Part shown: positions 1 to 9,095 of the stretch, piece after piece | How the letters are laid out: every line of letters starts with the position of its first letter | How positions within the stretch are numbered: the first letter of the stretch is position 1 | NCBI RefSeq assembly: GCF_014202995.1 | Contig: NZ_JACHIA010000008.1 | Coordinates: 156,611-220,610, forward strand | Origin: Longimicrobium terrae | GTDB lineage: Bacteria; Gemmatimonadota; Gemmatimonadetes; Longimicrobiales; Longimicrobiaceae | Reading direction: 5' to 3' | Length of the DNA stretch: 64,000 nucleotides | Translations under genes and position numbers: made by a program | The notes under the pieces: model-generated | Told to the model about the DNA's origin: nothing | The model's input: only the letters and a program-made list of their open reading frames with translations | Databases searched by the model: none

Positions 1-1
1 C

Positions 2-616
2 TCGCTGGTCTATGCAGCGCAGGACCTGCTGGGTGCCTCGGTGGACGCGCTCACCGCTGGATACGGGCTCACGAATCCGTATTCCAAGTGGCGAAGCCGC
101 ATGCTGGAACGGGTCCCCGACAGCTGGGAGCACGACCTCGGCTCGCGCCCCGACGGGCGATCCGCGGCAGAAGCGGTGTGGCGGCTGCATCACACGCCGG
201 AGCGGCCGGACCGCGAGGCGGCGCTGGAGCACGCGTTCCGGATCAGCGCCTTTTCCCGCATGGTGTTCAGCTGGGCCGAACGCCGGCTGGTGCTGAACTC
301 CGCCGCCGCGGAGGGCGCGGATCGGTCGTGGCCCGCGGAAAGGCCCCAGCCCGGCGCGGAACGGCTCCCCTTTCTGGACTTCGACGTCGACTTTCAGCTG
401 GCGGGAGAGCAGGTACTGCTGGGCCGCTTGAACGAGTTTGCCCCCCCCGCCCGCCTGTCGCGCGCCGAGTTCGGCATGGCCCTGCTGTTTGACGGGATCA
501 CCACCGTCCGCGAGGCCGGCGCCGTCTTCCAGGGCCGAGTGCCCGAGGGAGAGGAGCACCGCCCCGCGCAGACGCTGGTCGCCAAACTGGCTGGCGCCCG
601 CCTGCTCGCGCCCTGA
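2..616 (+). CDS. C-terminal part of an unrecognised protein (left edge)
   Basis: The frame is open from the first bases of the window (S-L-V-Y-A-A-Q-D...) to a TGA at 614-616, so this is the 3' end of a gene starting outside the window; an internal GTG at 41 is a less likely start. The visible 204 residues are rich in Ala, Arg and Leu, with no signal peptide or membrane segment. I recognise no family motif. The last 80 residues look like a small alpha-helical domain. It lies 141 bp upstream of the methyltransferase on the same strand and converges on the phosphonate series, so it could belong to the same locus. Function unknown. Confidence 0.6.
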   Translation, partial: SLVYAAQDLLGASVDALTAGYGLTNPYSKWRSRMLERVPDSWEHDLGSRPDGRSAAEAVWRLHHTPERPDREAALEHAFRISAFSRMVFSWAERRLVLNSAAAEGADRSWPAERPQPGAERLPFLDFDVDFQLAGEQVLLGRLNEFAPPARLSRAEFGMALLFDGITTVREAGAVFQGRVPEGEEHRPAQTLVAKLAGARLLAP

Positions 617-757
617 TCGGCGGCCCCATCGCCCCCGCTCCCCGTACTCACCAGTGGCGCAGGTGGCCGCGGACACCCTCTCGCCTTGCCGTTGCCGATG
701 AACAACGAACCGTTCCAGGCGCCCGTCCCGGCCGGCCTCCCGGCGGAGGCCTGAGCA

Positions 758-1546
758 ATGCCGGCCCTCTACGACCAGATCGGCCATGGCTACGACACCA
801 CCCGCCGCGCGGACCCCTTTCTCGTATCGCGCATCGTGAACGCGCTGGGGGAGACGAAGGGGGGGCCGTGCCTGGACCTGGCATGCGGATCGGGCAACTA
901 CACCCTCGCGCTGGCGGGGCACGGAATCAGGATCCACGGCACGGACCAGTCGCGGACGATGATCGCCTCGGCCGCGAAGAAGGCGGGGCGCGGCGCGCCG
1001 GTGACGTGGTCGGTGGCGGACGCCACGGCGCTCCCCTTCGCCACGGGCGCGTTCGGCGGGGCGGTGTGCACGCTGGCGCTGCATCACTTTCCCGCGCTGG
1101 CGCCACCCTTCGCCGAGGTTCGGCGGACGCTGGCCGGCGGTCGCTTCGTGCTTTTTACCGCCACCCGCGAGCAGATGGCCGCGTATTGGCTGCGTGAGTA
1201 CTTTCCCGTGGCGCTGGAGCGCTCGGCATCGGCGATGCCGGCGGAGGACGAGATCGTCAAGCCCCTGCGCGCGGCCGGGTTCGGCGACGTACGGCTGGAG
1301 CCCTACGAGGTTGCGCCCGACCTGCAGGATCTGTTTCTGTACAGCGGCAAGCATCGCCCGCACATGTACCTGGACGCGAATGTGCGCGCCAACATGTCCA
1401 CCTTCGGCGCGCTGGCCGATCCCGCCGAGGTGGCGGCAGGGTGCGCGCGTCTCGCCGCCGACCTCTCGTCGGGGCGCATCGACGAGGTCATCGCGGCTTA
1501 CCCGTCACGGGGCGGCGACTACCTGCTCGTCGCAGCCGGCGACTGA
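758..1546 (+). CDS. Class I SAM-dependent methyltransferase
   Basis: The product is 262 residues. The SAM-binding glycine loop LDLACGSGNY sits at about residues 39-48, an acidic residue follows at the end of strand 2 (GTDQS), and a post-motif VADATALPF and a LALHHF motif follow. This is the Methyltransf_11/UbiE-like Rossmann fold. The C-terminal 110 residues form a less conserved substrate cap. The ATG at 758 is preceded by a GGAGG-like sequence. It lies beside the phosphonate genes, so O- or N-methylation of a phosphonate intermediate is possible, but the substrate cannot be read from the sequence. Confidence 0.85.
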   Translation: MPALYDQIGHGYDTTRRADPFLVSRIVNALGETKGGPCLDLACGSGNYTLALAGHGIRIHGTDQSRTMIASAAKKAGRGAPVTWSVADATALPFATGAFGGAVCTLALHHFPALAPPFAEVRRTLAGGRFVLFTATREQMAAYWLREYFPVALERSASAMPAEDEIVKPLRAAGFGDVRLEPYEVAPDLQDLFLYSGKHRPHMYLDANVRANMSTFGALADPAEVAAGCARLAADLSSGRIDEVIAAYPSRGGDYLLVAAGD

Positions 1547-1759
1547 CGGCCCCCACCTCCGCCTCAGACGCCCCCCGCCGGCGAATCAGCCCGCCGCGAT
1601 CCGGCGAGCGGATCGCCGGCACCCGCGCGTGACCGGCGCAGCCCCCGCCATCGTTGAAACCTGTTGAATGCAAGATCATCGGTTCTCCGCGTTCACGGCG
1701 CGACTCAACGCTCCACCCACGCCATCGAGCCCCCGGACCCCGGCGGGAGAAAGCCACGC

Positions 1760-2959
1760 GTGAACAGATCATTCCAGCCATCGCCCAACGTGACCCATGT
1801 CACCCCCTCGATGACGAGCGGCATGGCGGCGCGCGCGCGTGCGCTGCGTGCCACGGGGCGCACCGTGGTGGACCTGAGCCAGGGACAGCCGGAATTCGAC
1901 ACCCCGGCATTCATCCGCGAGGCCGCGCAACGCGCGATTGACGAGGGAGCGACCCGGTACACCGCCACCGACGGCATACTCCCCCTGCGCGAGGCCATGG
2001 CGCAGCAGGCGAACCGGCGACATCAGGGTCTCGACGAGGTGGGCGCAGACGAGGTGGTGGTTACCTCGGGCGCGAAGCAGGCGCTGTTCAACGCCTGCTT
2101 CGTACTCTTCGGGCCGGGGGACGAGGTGCTGGTACCCACGCCGAACTGGACGAGCTACTACGAGATCGTGGAACTGGCCCGGGCTGTCCCCGTCCCCGTC
2201 CTGGGAGACCCCGCGCAGCAGTGGAAGGTGGATCCCGACGCGCTTCGGGCGGCCTCTACCCCCCGCACCCGGGGAATCCTTCTGAACTCGCCCTGCAATC
2301 CCACGGGGGCGGTCTACTCCCCCGGCGAGATCGCCGCCATCGCCGCCCTGGCCCGGGAGCGCGGGTGGTGGCTGCTGAGCGACGAGGTGTACCGCCGCAT
2401 CGCGTACGAGGCCCCGGCGAGCTCCGTGCTGGACTGTACCAGCGACCGGGAGCGGGTGGTGGTGATTGACGCCGTAAGTAAGTCCTTTGCCATGACGGGA
2501 TGGCGACTGGGCTGGGCGGTTGGGCCACGGGAGGTTGTGAAGGCCATGGCGGCCATGCAGTCGCACACCACCTCCAACGCGGCGGCCGTCTCGCAGCACG
2601 CGGCCCTGGCCGCCCTGCAGGGGGGTGCCGCGGCGGACGGCGCGGTTGCGGAGATGGTGGAGGCGCTCCGCCAGCGGCGTGACGCCGCGCTGCAGGAACT
2701 GCTGCGGCACGGCCCGGTGGAACACGTGCGGCCCGACGGGGCGTTCTACCTGTACGTCCGGGTGGGCAGCACGGGCGGCGTTGACCCGGGCGCCTTTGCG
2801 TACGACCTGCTGGAGCGGGAGGGAGTGGCCGTGGTGCCCGGCGCGGCCTTCCGCACGCCGGAGTGGATCCGGATCTCGTACGGTGGCGCGGAGGCGGATG
2901 TCCGGCAGGGGGTGAGGACGATTGCAGACACGCTGCACGCCGCCCGGACCGCCGGCTGA
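1760..2959 (+). CDS. Aspartate aminotransferase-type class I PLP aminotransferase
   Basis: A 399-residue fold-type I aminotransferase, close to full family length. It shows the substrate-loop NSPCNPTG (176-183), SDEVYR (207-212) and the PLP-lysine motif SKSFAMTGWRLGW with Lys241. I chose the GTG at 1760 because GGGAGAAAG precedes it; an upstream in-frame start at 1664 would add a low-complexity extension. It is convergent with the transketolase C-half, whose stop is 13 bp away. General aspartate or aromatic aminotransferase activity is safe. Within a pepM locus, transamination of phosphonopyruvate to phosphonoalanine is an attractive but unproven role. Confidence 0.88.
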   Translation: MNRSFQPSPNVTHVTPSMTSGMAARARALRATGRTVVDLSQGQPEFDTPAFIREAAQRAIDEGATRYTATDGILPLREAMAQQANRRHQGLDEVGADEVVVTSGAKQALFNACFVLFGPGDEVLVPTPNWTSYYEIVELARAVPVPVLGDPAQQWKVDPDALRAASTPRTRGILLNSPCNPTGAVYSPGEIAAIAALARERGWWLLSDEVYRRIAYEAPASSVLDCTSDRERVVVIDAVSKSFAMTGWRLGWAVGPREVVKAMAAMQSHTTSNAAAVSQHAALAALQGGAAADGAVAEMVEALRQRRDAALQELLRHGPVEHVRPDGAFYLYVRVGSTGGVDPGAFAYDLLEREGVAVVPGAAFRTPEWIRISYGGAEADVRQGVRTIADTLHAARTAG

Positions 2960-2972
2960 GCGGAGCCGCCGG

Positions 2973-3923
2973 TCAGCTCCCGCCCAAGGCCCTCTTCCGG
3001 CGGACCGCCTCCCGCGCGGCGGCCCGGATCCCCTCCGCGTCCAGGCCGAAGCGGGCCAGGAGCGCACGCCAGGGACCCGTCTCGCCAAAGCGGTCCTGCA
3101 TGGCCACGGGGACCACGGGCGCGAGCACCTCTCCCCCCAGTGCGCCCAGAACGGCTTCGTACAGCCCGCCTGTGATGCTGTGTTCCTCGGCGGTGACCAG
3201 GCAGCCGCAGCGGTGCGCCGCGTCGCGCACGGCCGCCGCGTCCAGCGGCTTGAGCGTAGGGAGGTTGATCACTTCGGCGGTGATCCCCTCGCCCCGCAGC
3301 GCGTCGGCGGCCGCCAGCGCCTCGGCCGTCAGCGCACCCGCCGCCAGCAGGGCCACATCTCTCCCCTCCACCAGCCGCTCGGCAAGACCAATGCGGAAGG
3401 GCGTGCCCGGCGCCGAGATGCACGGCACGTCCTCCTTCTGCAGACGGATGTACACCGGCCCGTCATGCGCCGCGGCCGCGAAGACGGCCTGCTTCGCCTG
3501 CTCGTAGTCCGCGGGAACGAGTACCGTCATCCCCGGAAGTGTGCGCATGAGCGCCAGGTCTTCGATGCCCTGGTGCGAACCGCCGTCGTACGACGCCGCC
3601 AGGCCGCCGTGTGTGGCTACGATCTTCACGTTGGCCCCGGCGTAGCAGACGGCCTGCCGGATCTGGTCAAAGGCGCGGCCGATGAAGATGGCGTAGGTGG
3701 TGGCGAAGGGGAGCTTGCCCGCGGCGGCCAGCCCTGCCGCCACCCCGATCATGTTGGCTTCGGCAATCCCCATATTGAAGAAGCGCTCGGGAAAGCGCGC
3801 CTGGAACCAGTCCGTGCGGGTGGAGCGGGAAAGGTCGGCGTCCAGCACCACCACCCGCGAGTCACGCTCCGCCAGTTCGATGAGCGCGTGCCCGTAGGCG
3901 TCGCGCGTGGGCCGCGCCGTCAC
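2973..3923 (-). CDS. Transketolase C-terminal subunit (split transketolase)
   Basis: The 316 residues cover the pyrimidine-binding and C-terminal domains of transketolase. The cofactor-activating glutamate lies in FNMGIAEANMIG (Glu55), followed by ATTYAIFIGRAFDQIR and the HGGLAASYDGGSHQ segment. The GTG start overlaps the stop of the N-terminal subunit gene as GTGA, so the two halves are translated together and should form one thiamine-diphosphate enzyme. Split transketolases often serve accessory sugar pathways. It is the last gene of the minus-strand series before the convergent aminotransferase. Confidence 0.88.
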   Translation of the reverse strand: MTARPTRDAYGHALIELAERDSRVVVLDADLSRSTRTDWFQARFPERFFNMGIAEANMIGVAAGLAAAGKLPFATTYAIFIGRAFDQIRQAVCYAGANVKIVATHGGLAASYDGGSHQGIEDLALMRTLPGMTVLVPADYEQAKQAVFAAAAHDGPVYIRLQKEDVPCISAPGTPFRIGLAERLVEGRDVALLAAGALTAEALAAADALRGEGITAEVINLPTLKPLDAAAVRDAAHRCGCLVTAEEHSITGGLYEAVLGALGGEVLAPVVPVAMQDRFGETGPWRALLARFGLDAEGIRAAAREAVRRKRALGGS

Positions 3924-4765
3924 GCCGGGCTCCCTTCAATCTCGTCCAGCGCCGCGGCGAGTTCCGGGTCGCTGATGGGATGATGGTGCCAGTGGGTAAC
4001 GCCCTCCATGTACGAGACTCCCTTTCCCTTGATGGTCCGCGCCACCACCACGCTGGGCGCGGGCGAGGTGCGCGCGGCAGTCAGCGCGGCGTCGAGCGCG
4101 TGAAAGTCGTGCCCGTCCACCTCATGAACATCCCAGCCGAACGCCCGCCATTTGGCGCCCAGATCGCCCAGGGGAATGATGGACTCGGTGGGCCCGTCGC
4201 TCTGAAAGCCGTTGCGGTCCACGATGGCGACAAGGTTGGGAACCGCCAGGGCCGGCGCGGCCATGGCCGCTTCCCAGTTCTGCCCCTCCTGCAGTTCGCC
4301 GTCACCCAGAATGCAGAACACGCGGTTGGAGCGCCCGTCCATGCGGAAGCCCAGCGCCATCCCCAGAGCAATGGAGATTCCCTGGCCCAGCGAACCCGTG
4401 GAGGCGTCCACCCCCGGCAGGTCGCGGGCATTGGGGTGCCCCTGCAGCCGCGTCCCCAGCCGCCGCAGCGAGCCCAACTCCTCCCTGGGAAGCACACCCG
4501 CGTGCGCGAGCGTGGCGTACAGCCCGGGCGCCCCGTGCCCCTTGCTCAACACGAAGCGGTCGCGCCACTCGGCGCGGGGGTCGCGCGGATCGTAGCGCAG
4601 GTGGCGGAAGTAAAGCAGGGTCAGGATCTCCACCATGGAAAGCGACGGGCCCGCGTGCCCCGTCTGCGCCTGGTGGATCGAGGTGAGCGTCAGCCGGCGG
4701 ATCTCGCGGGCGTGCCTGCGCAGCACCGCGGCGTCCAGCGGCGCGAGGGGGGCGTCACTGCTCAC
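3920..4765 (-). CDS. Transketolase N-terminal subunit (split transketolase)
   Basis: A 281-residue ThDP-binding half. SKGHGAPGLYA (74-84), the STGSLGQGISIALGMA segment and the diphosphate/Mg motif GDGELQEGQNWEAAM (154-168) with Asn185 downstream are typical of transketolase, not of phosphonopyruvate decarboxylase. The GTG start overlaps the upstream cupin gene by 11 nt and the stop overlaps the C-half start. It would transfer two-carbon ketol units with its partner. In this locus it may build a sugar part of the product; it could conceivably act on a phosphonate keto acid, but nothing in the motifs shows that. Confidence 0.88.
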   Translation of the reverse strand: MSSDAPLAPLDAAVLRRHAREIRRLTLTSIHQAQTGHAGPSLSMVEILTLLYFRHLRYDPRDPRAEWRDRFVLSKGHGAPGLYATLAHAGVLPREELGSLRRLGTRLQGHPNARDLPGVDASTGSLGQGISIALGMALGFRMDGRSNRVFCILGDGELQEGQNWEAAMAAPALAVPNLVAIVDRNGFQSDGPTESIIPLGDLGAKWRAFGWDVHEVDGHDFHALDAALTAARTSPAPSVVVARTIKGKGVSYMEGVTHWHHHPISDPELAAALDEIEGSPA

Positions 4766-5258
4766 GGGTCACCTTCCCCAGCGCGCGGTCGTAGCGGTCG
4801 GAAATGCGCACCTTGTCGTCCAGCAAGGCGGGGGAGAAGATCTCCAGGACCTCCAGCACCTCGTCCCCCTCGTTGGCCAGCGCGTGGGGCTCGCCAGGGG
4901 TGGAGTGGTCCAGCTCCCCCGCCCCGATCCGCACCTGGAGATCGCCCCGGGTCAGTGACAGCACGCCCGTGCGCACGCAGAACACCTCGCGCCGCAGTTC
5001 GTGCGCGTGGAGGCTCGTGGAACGGCCGGGGAGGAGAACCGCCAGGGACAGCCCGTACTCTCCGCCGGCCACGAGGACGTGGTTGCGCCCGTACGGCTTG
5101 TCCAGCACCAGCTCCGCGACGGCCGCCAGTTCGTCGAGGGGGGCTCGAAGTGCGCGCGCGAAGCGGACAAGCACGTCGTCCGGGACGCCGGGGAGCACGC
5201 CGCGGATGAATGCGTCGCGCGCGTCGGCGTCCGCCGGGGAGGAGGGGGAGAGGATCAC
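4755..5258 (-). CDS. Cupin-domain protein (mannose-6-phosphate isomerase type II-like tail)
   Basis: 167 residues. The N-terminal 55 residues are helical; the rest is a cupin barrel with a metal-site-like LHAHELRREVFCV and later TPGEPHAL. The ending DDKVRISDRYDRALG resembles the C-terminal isomerase domain of bifunctional mannose-1-phosphate guanylyltransferase/isomerases. The GTG at 5258 is the longest start. It follows asnB with a 103-bp gap and overlaps the transketolase N-half. A sugar-phosphate isomerase or small-molecule-binding role is likely, with unknown substrate. Confidence 0.7.
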   Translation of the reverse strand: MILSPSSPADADARDAFIRGVLPGVPDDVLVRFARALRAPLDELAAVAELVLDKPYGRNHVLVAGGEYGLSLAVLLPGRSTSLHAHELRREVFCVRTGVLSLTRGDLQVRIGAGELDHSTPGEPHALANEGDEVLEVLEIFSPALLDDKVRISDRYDRALGKVTREQ

Positions 5259-5361
5259 CTGCGGCGCTCCAGTTGTGGGAATCAGTCGGCGATGAGCCGC
5301 CGCAGAGACACGGCGGAGCGCGAAAGGGCGCGGCGCACGCTCGCGGACGAGCAGGGACGCA

Positions 5362-7233
5362 TCAGAAATATGCCTCCAGCCAGAGCTCCAGGTTCAGCAC
5401 CAGCCACACCTTGCGGCCGAACGCGGGGTCCCGGGCCGGGCGCGGCGCGTCCAGCCACGCCCTGAGGCGCCGTGGATCGAACACCTGGCTCACGCGCGCG
5501 CCGGGACGCAGCAGCAGGCCGCGGACATAGTCGCGCTGTGGACCGGAAAACCATTCGGTGAGCGGGACGGGAAAGCCCATCTTGCGGCGGTGCAGCACGG
5601 CGGGGGGAAGCTCGTGGCGGTACAGGCGGCGCAGCACGTGCTTGGTCACGTCGCACACCTCGCTGTACTCCGCCACCTCCTTCGAAAGCGCGGCCAGGAA
5701 GTGGGCGGGGCTGCGCCAGCGGAGCTTTTCCCGCTCGGGCAGGTCGAACGCCGCCTGTACCAGCCGGTGATCCACGAACGGGACCCTCGCCTCGACCCCC
5801 ACCGCCATGGTCGTGGCGTCCAGCATCTGCAGCAGCCCGGGCAGGTGCACCGTTTCGAACACCAGCGCGATCTGATCGTGGTACGAGCGGTGGGCCGCCT
5901 GGTCGAACCGGTCCTGGAACACCGCCCGGCATGCCTCATCGCCGGCGGCTGCGGTCCGCATCTCCGGGGTGTAGAGCGGTGACTTTTCCTCCCAGGGAAA
6001 ATACGAGTACCGGTCCAGGAAGAAGTCGAGCGGAGAAGCGACCATCCCCGCGCCTCCGGGGAAGCGCGCGCGCAGGCGGGCGCGCGCGCGCTCAAACGGC
6101 GTACGGAAGATGCGCCCGTAGCCGTCGAACAGCTCGTCCGCGCCTTCGCCGCACAGCACCACCGTCACGTGCTGCCGCAGTTCGCGCGCGAGCATGTACA
6201 TCGCTACTTCGTTGTGCATCCCCAGGGGCTGGTCCTTCACGCGGATCAGCGCGCGGGTGTGCTCCAGGTAGGGTGCGGCATCCAGGCGGAGATGGTGGTG
6301 CTTGGTGCCGAAGTGCCGCGCCACCTGGTCCGCGTAGGGCGACTCGTCGTAGTCATCGCCCTCGAAGCTGGCGGTGAAGGTGGTCACGGGCGCGCCCGTG
6401 CGCGCCATCTCGCAGACGACCACGCTGGAGTCCAGCCCGCCCGACAGAAACGCGCCCACGGGAACGTCGCTCAGCATGCGCCGGCGCACGGCGTCGCCGA
6501 TCAGCGACTTGAGCTGCGCGCGGTCTTCGCCGGTGGCGCGCCGCGGCCGGTGGGTGAGGTCGACATCCCAGTACCGCGTGCGGTGAATCCGCCCGTCGCG
6601 CACTTCCAGCAGGTGCGCCGGCGGCAGCTGCTGGATCCCCGCGAAGAGCGACTCTGTCCCCAGCGCGTGCCGGTACGACAGGAAGCTGGAGACGGCGGCC
6701 AGATTGGGAGCGCGGGGGACGCCGGGGTAGGCCAGCAGCGCCTTGATCTCCGATGCGAACAGGAGCACGCCGTCCTGCACGCGCAGAAACAGGGGCTTCA
6801 CGCCCAGCCGGTCGCGCGCCAGCAGCAGCCGGTGGTCGCGGCGGTCGTACAGCCCGAACGCGAACATCCCCAGGAACCGCTCCACACAGGCGGGGCCCCA
6901 CTCCAGGTACGCGTGCAGGATCACCTCGGTGTCGGAAGCGGTCCGGAACCGCCGCCCCCGGCGCCGAAGGTCGTCGCGCAACTCGGGAAAGTTGTAGATC
7001 TCGCCGTTGTACGTGAGAAAGACCGCGCCCTCCGGGTCAGTCATCGGCTGGTTGGCCGCGGGGTCGAGATCGATCACGCTGAGGCGCCGGTGGCCGAACG
7101 AGAACTCCGGGTGGTGCGCAATCCCCTCGGCATCGGGGCCGCGGTGGTCGAGGCACCGCGTGGCCGCTTCCACCGCCCCGCGATCGAGGACCGCGCCGGG
7201 GTGCAGCCGCACCGCCCCCACGATGCCGCACAC
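5362..7233 (-). CDS. asnB: Glutamine-dependent asparagine synthetase / amidotransferase
   Basis: 623 residues with both AsnB domains. The N-terminal class II glutaminase starts MCGIVGA, with nucleophile Cys2, Arg50 and the YNGEIYN segment (75-81). The synthetase domain has the PPi loop SGGLDSS (264-270). The start is GTG and the stop of the upstream gene is 7 bp away. Canonical activity converts aspartate, ATP and glutamine to asparagine. Such enzymes in biosynthetic loci often amidate other carboxylates or form amide bonds. The intact Cys2 and long glutaminase domain argue against a lasso-peptide cyclase. Here it could amidate a phosphonate or sugar acid. Confidence 0.9.
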   Translation of the reverse strand: MCGIVGAVRLHPGAVLDRGAVEAATRCLDHRGPDAEGIAHHPEFSFGHRRLSVIDLDPAANQPMTDPEGAVFLTYNGEIYNFPELRDDLRRRGRRFRTASDTEVILHAYLEWGPACVERFLGMFAFGLYDRRDHRLLLARDRLGVKPLFLRVQDGVLLFASEIKALLAYPGVPRAPNLAAVSSFLSYRHALGTESLFAGIQQLPPAHLLEVRDGRIHRTRYWDVDLTHRPRRATGEDRAQLKSLIGDAVRRRMLSDVPVGAFLSGGLDSSVVVCEMARTGAPVTTFTASFEGDDYDESPYADQVARHFGTKHHHLRLDAAPYLEHTRALIRVKDQPLGMHNEVAMYMLARELRQHVTVVLCGEGADELFDGYGRIFRTPFERARARLRARFPGGAGMVASPLDFFLDRYSYFPWEEKSPLYTPEMRTAAAGDEACRAVFQDRFDQAAHRSYHDQIALVFETVHLPGLLQMLDATTMAVGVEARVPFVDHRLVQAAFDLPEREKLRWRSPAHFLAALSKEVAEYSEVCDVTKHVLRRLYRHELPPAVLHRRKMGFPVPLTEWFSGPQRDYVRGLLLRPGARVSQVFDPRRLRAWLDAPRPARDPAFGRKVWLVLNLELWLEAYF

Positions 7234-7240
7234 GGCGCCG

Positions 7241-8020
7241 CTACGCCGCGTCCGGCGAGAAGATCGCCTCCGCCACCGCCAGGTCGTCGGGCGTGTCCAC
7301 CTCGAACCAGCGCAGGCCGCCGGTGGGCACGGCGGAGATCTCCACCCCCTCGTCGCGTACCAGCCGGCGCATGACCGACTCCAGCGGGGTGTGCCCCCCG
7401 TCCTGGTCCGCCGCGCGCTGAAGTGCGGAGGCCAGAGCCGCGCGGGCGTCGGCCACCCCGAAACGTGTGAGGTTCACCGTCTTGAACTTGCCCTGCAGGG
7501 GCGTTCCCGCCGGGCGGTCGCGCTCGTGCACCCAGTCGCGTACCATCCCCTGCGCGTCCACGTCCACGAAGGTGCCGGTGAGCCGCGGCTCCCACGGCTC
7601 CACGACGGTGGCATTGGGGTGCGGGGCCGCCAGCAGGCGGTGCAGGACGGCATCCTCGAACACCACGTCTCCCTCCAGCACCACCACGGCCGCGCCCGGG
7701 TCCACCCCCTGCAGCCCCAGGCGCAGCGACTCGCTGGTTCCGGTGTCGGCGAAGCGCGCGTTCTCCACGTACCGCACGGGCAGCGTGCCGAAGCGCGGGC
7801 CCACGGCGGCGCGGACGACACCCGCCATGCACCCCACCACGATCACCACTTCTCCGGCGCCCTCCCGTTCCAGCGCGGCCAGGGCCCGCAGCAGGATCGG
7901 CGTCCCGGCCACCGGGGTCAGGCACTTGGGAACACCGCGCCCCTCCGCGCCCAGGCGGCTCCCCAGCCCCGCGGCCAGGATCACGGCCCACGTGCCGGCG
8001 CCGCCCGTTGCGTCATCCAT
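7241..8020 (-). CDS. PntC/MobA-like nucleotidyltransferase
   Basis: 259 residues of the NTP-transferase fold. The nucleotide-binding VILAAGLGSRL (14-23) is followed by PKCLTPVAGTP, ENARFADTGTSESL (86-99) and the acidic metal motif LEGDVVFED (115-123). The ENxxxxDTxTSxSL pattern is typical of small-alcohol-phosphate or phosphonate cytidylyltransferases such as LicC and PntC. ATG 8020 overlaps the transaminase stop by 8 nt. With PepM and AEP transaminase directly upstream, formation of CMP-2-aminoethylphosphonate is the best guess; phosphocholine- or sugar-type substrates are alternatives. Confidence 0.82.
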   Translation of the reverse strand: MDDATGGAGTWAVILAAGLGSRLGAEGRGVPKCLTPVAGTPILLRALAALEREGAGEVVIVVGCMAGVVRAAVGPRFGTLPVRYVENARFADTGTSESLRLGLQGVDPGAAVVVLEGDVVFEDAVLHRLLAAPHPNATVVEPWEPRLTGTFVDVDAQGMVRDWVHERDRPAGTPLQGKFKTVNLTRFGVADARAALASALQRAADQDGGHTPLESVMRRLVRDEGVEISAVPTGGLRWFEVDTPDDLAVAEAIFSPDAA

Positions 8021-9095
8021 GGCGTGCCTCCGCCAGCACCTCGCGCACGCCACCCAGGAACCGGTCCACATCCCCCGGGCCGATGCTTCCCAGTGCCGCC
8101 AGGATCAGCCGTCCCTCGGCCACCGTCGCGGGATCGGTGTAGATGCGGATGCCCCGTGTCAGGAGCCCGTCGTGCAGCCGGTTGTAGCTCACGTCCGCGG
8201 GCAGGTGGTACACGCTCACGATGCTGGAGCGGATCTCGTCGGAGATGGGCACGGCAACGAATTCCAGTTCCTCCATCCCGGCGCGCAGCCTCGCGCTCAG
8301 GGCGGCGTAGCGGGCGCGGCGCGCCTCGTATCCTTCCCGGACCCACCGCGCCAGGGCGCAGTCGGCGGCAAACAGGAGCTGGACGGCGGTGGTGTACGGG
8401 GTGGAACCGCGCCGAAGCGACGCCCACTGCTCGTGCAGGTCGAAGTAGAAGCTGCGCGACCGGCCCCGCAGCGCCTGCAACTCCGAGGTGCGGGCCAGCA
8501 CGAACGACACACCCGGGTAGCTTTCCAGGCACTTGTTGGGGGTCAGGGACGCGAACGCCACGTGGTCGGCGGCCAGGTCGAACGCGCAGGCGCCGATGCT
8601 GCTGATCCCGTCGACCACCAGCCGCGCTCCGTACCGCGCCGCCAGCGCGCCGATCTCGTGCAGGGGCAGCACGACGCCCGTGGCGGTTTCGTGATGCACC
8701 ATCAGCACGTGGGTGACGGCGCGATCGCCGCGCAGCGCCGCCTCCACCCGGTCCAGGTCCACAGGCTCCAGCGGGGGAAGGCTGAGCCGGGTGAGGGGGA
8801 TGCCGTAGTGGGCCACCACCTCGGCCATGCGCGCGGAGTACCGCCCGTTGTCGATCACCAGCACCTTGCCATGGATGGCGCTGATCACGGCCTCGTTGGC
8901 TCCCGTGCCCGACGCGACGAAGGACACGCACTGGTGCGTGCCCGCGCCGTTCAGCAGTCCCGTCAGCCGGTCGCCGAACCGCTCCAGCAGCGCGGTGACC
9001 TCGCTGTCCCGGTGGTACAGGTCGCCGGTGAGCAGCGCCTCGCGGACCTCGGGCGAGACATTGGTGGGGCCCGGCGTCATCAGCAGCGTGCTCAC
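8013..9095 (-). CDS. phnW: 2-aminoethylphosphonate-pyruvate transaminase
   Basis: A 360-residue class V PLP aminotransferase. It opens with LLMTPGPTNVS, has ASGTGANEA (61-69), MVHHETATG (132-140), VVDGISSIG with Asp162, and the lysine motif SLTPNKCLESYPG with Lys188, all characteristic of AEP transaminase. It interconverts phosphonoacetaldehyde and 2-aminoethylphosphonate. The GTG start overlaps the pepM stop as GTGA, so it is translated together with PepM. That points to phosphonate synthesis here, not breakdown. Confidence 0.9.
   Translation of the reverse strand: MSTLLMTPGPTNVSPEVREALLTGDLYHRDSEVTALLERFGDRLTGLLNGAGTHQCVSFVASGTGANEAVISAIHGKVLVIDNGRYSARMAEVVAHYGIPLTRLSLPPLEPVDLDRVEAALRGDRAVTHVLMVHHETATGVVLPLHEIGALAARYGARLVVDGISSIGACAFDLAADHVAFASLTPNKCLESYPGVSFVLARTSELQALRGRSRSFYFDLHEQWASLRRGSTPYTTAVQLLFAADCALARWVREGYEARRARYAALSARLRAGMEELEFVAVPISDEIRSSIVSVYHLPADVSYNRLHDGLLTRGIRIYTDPATVAEGRLILAALGSIGPGDVDRFLGGVREVLAEARHG

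Noticed and set aside
3920..4765. Phosphonopyruvate or sulfopyruvate decarboxylase subunit
   Set aside because: The motifs SKGHGAPGLYA and GDGELQEGQNWEA are those of transketolase.
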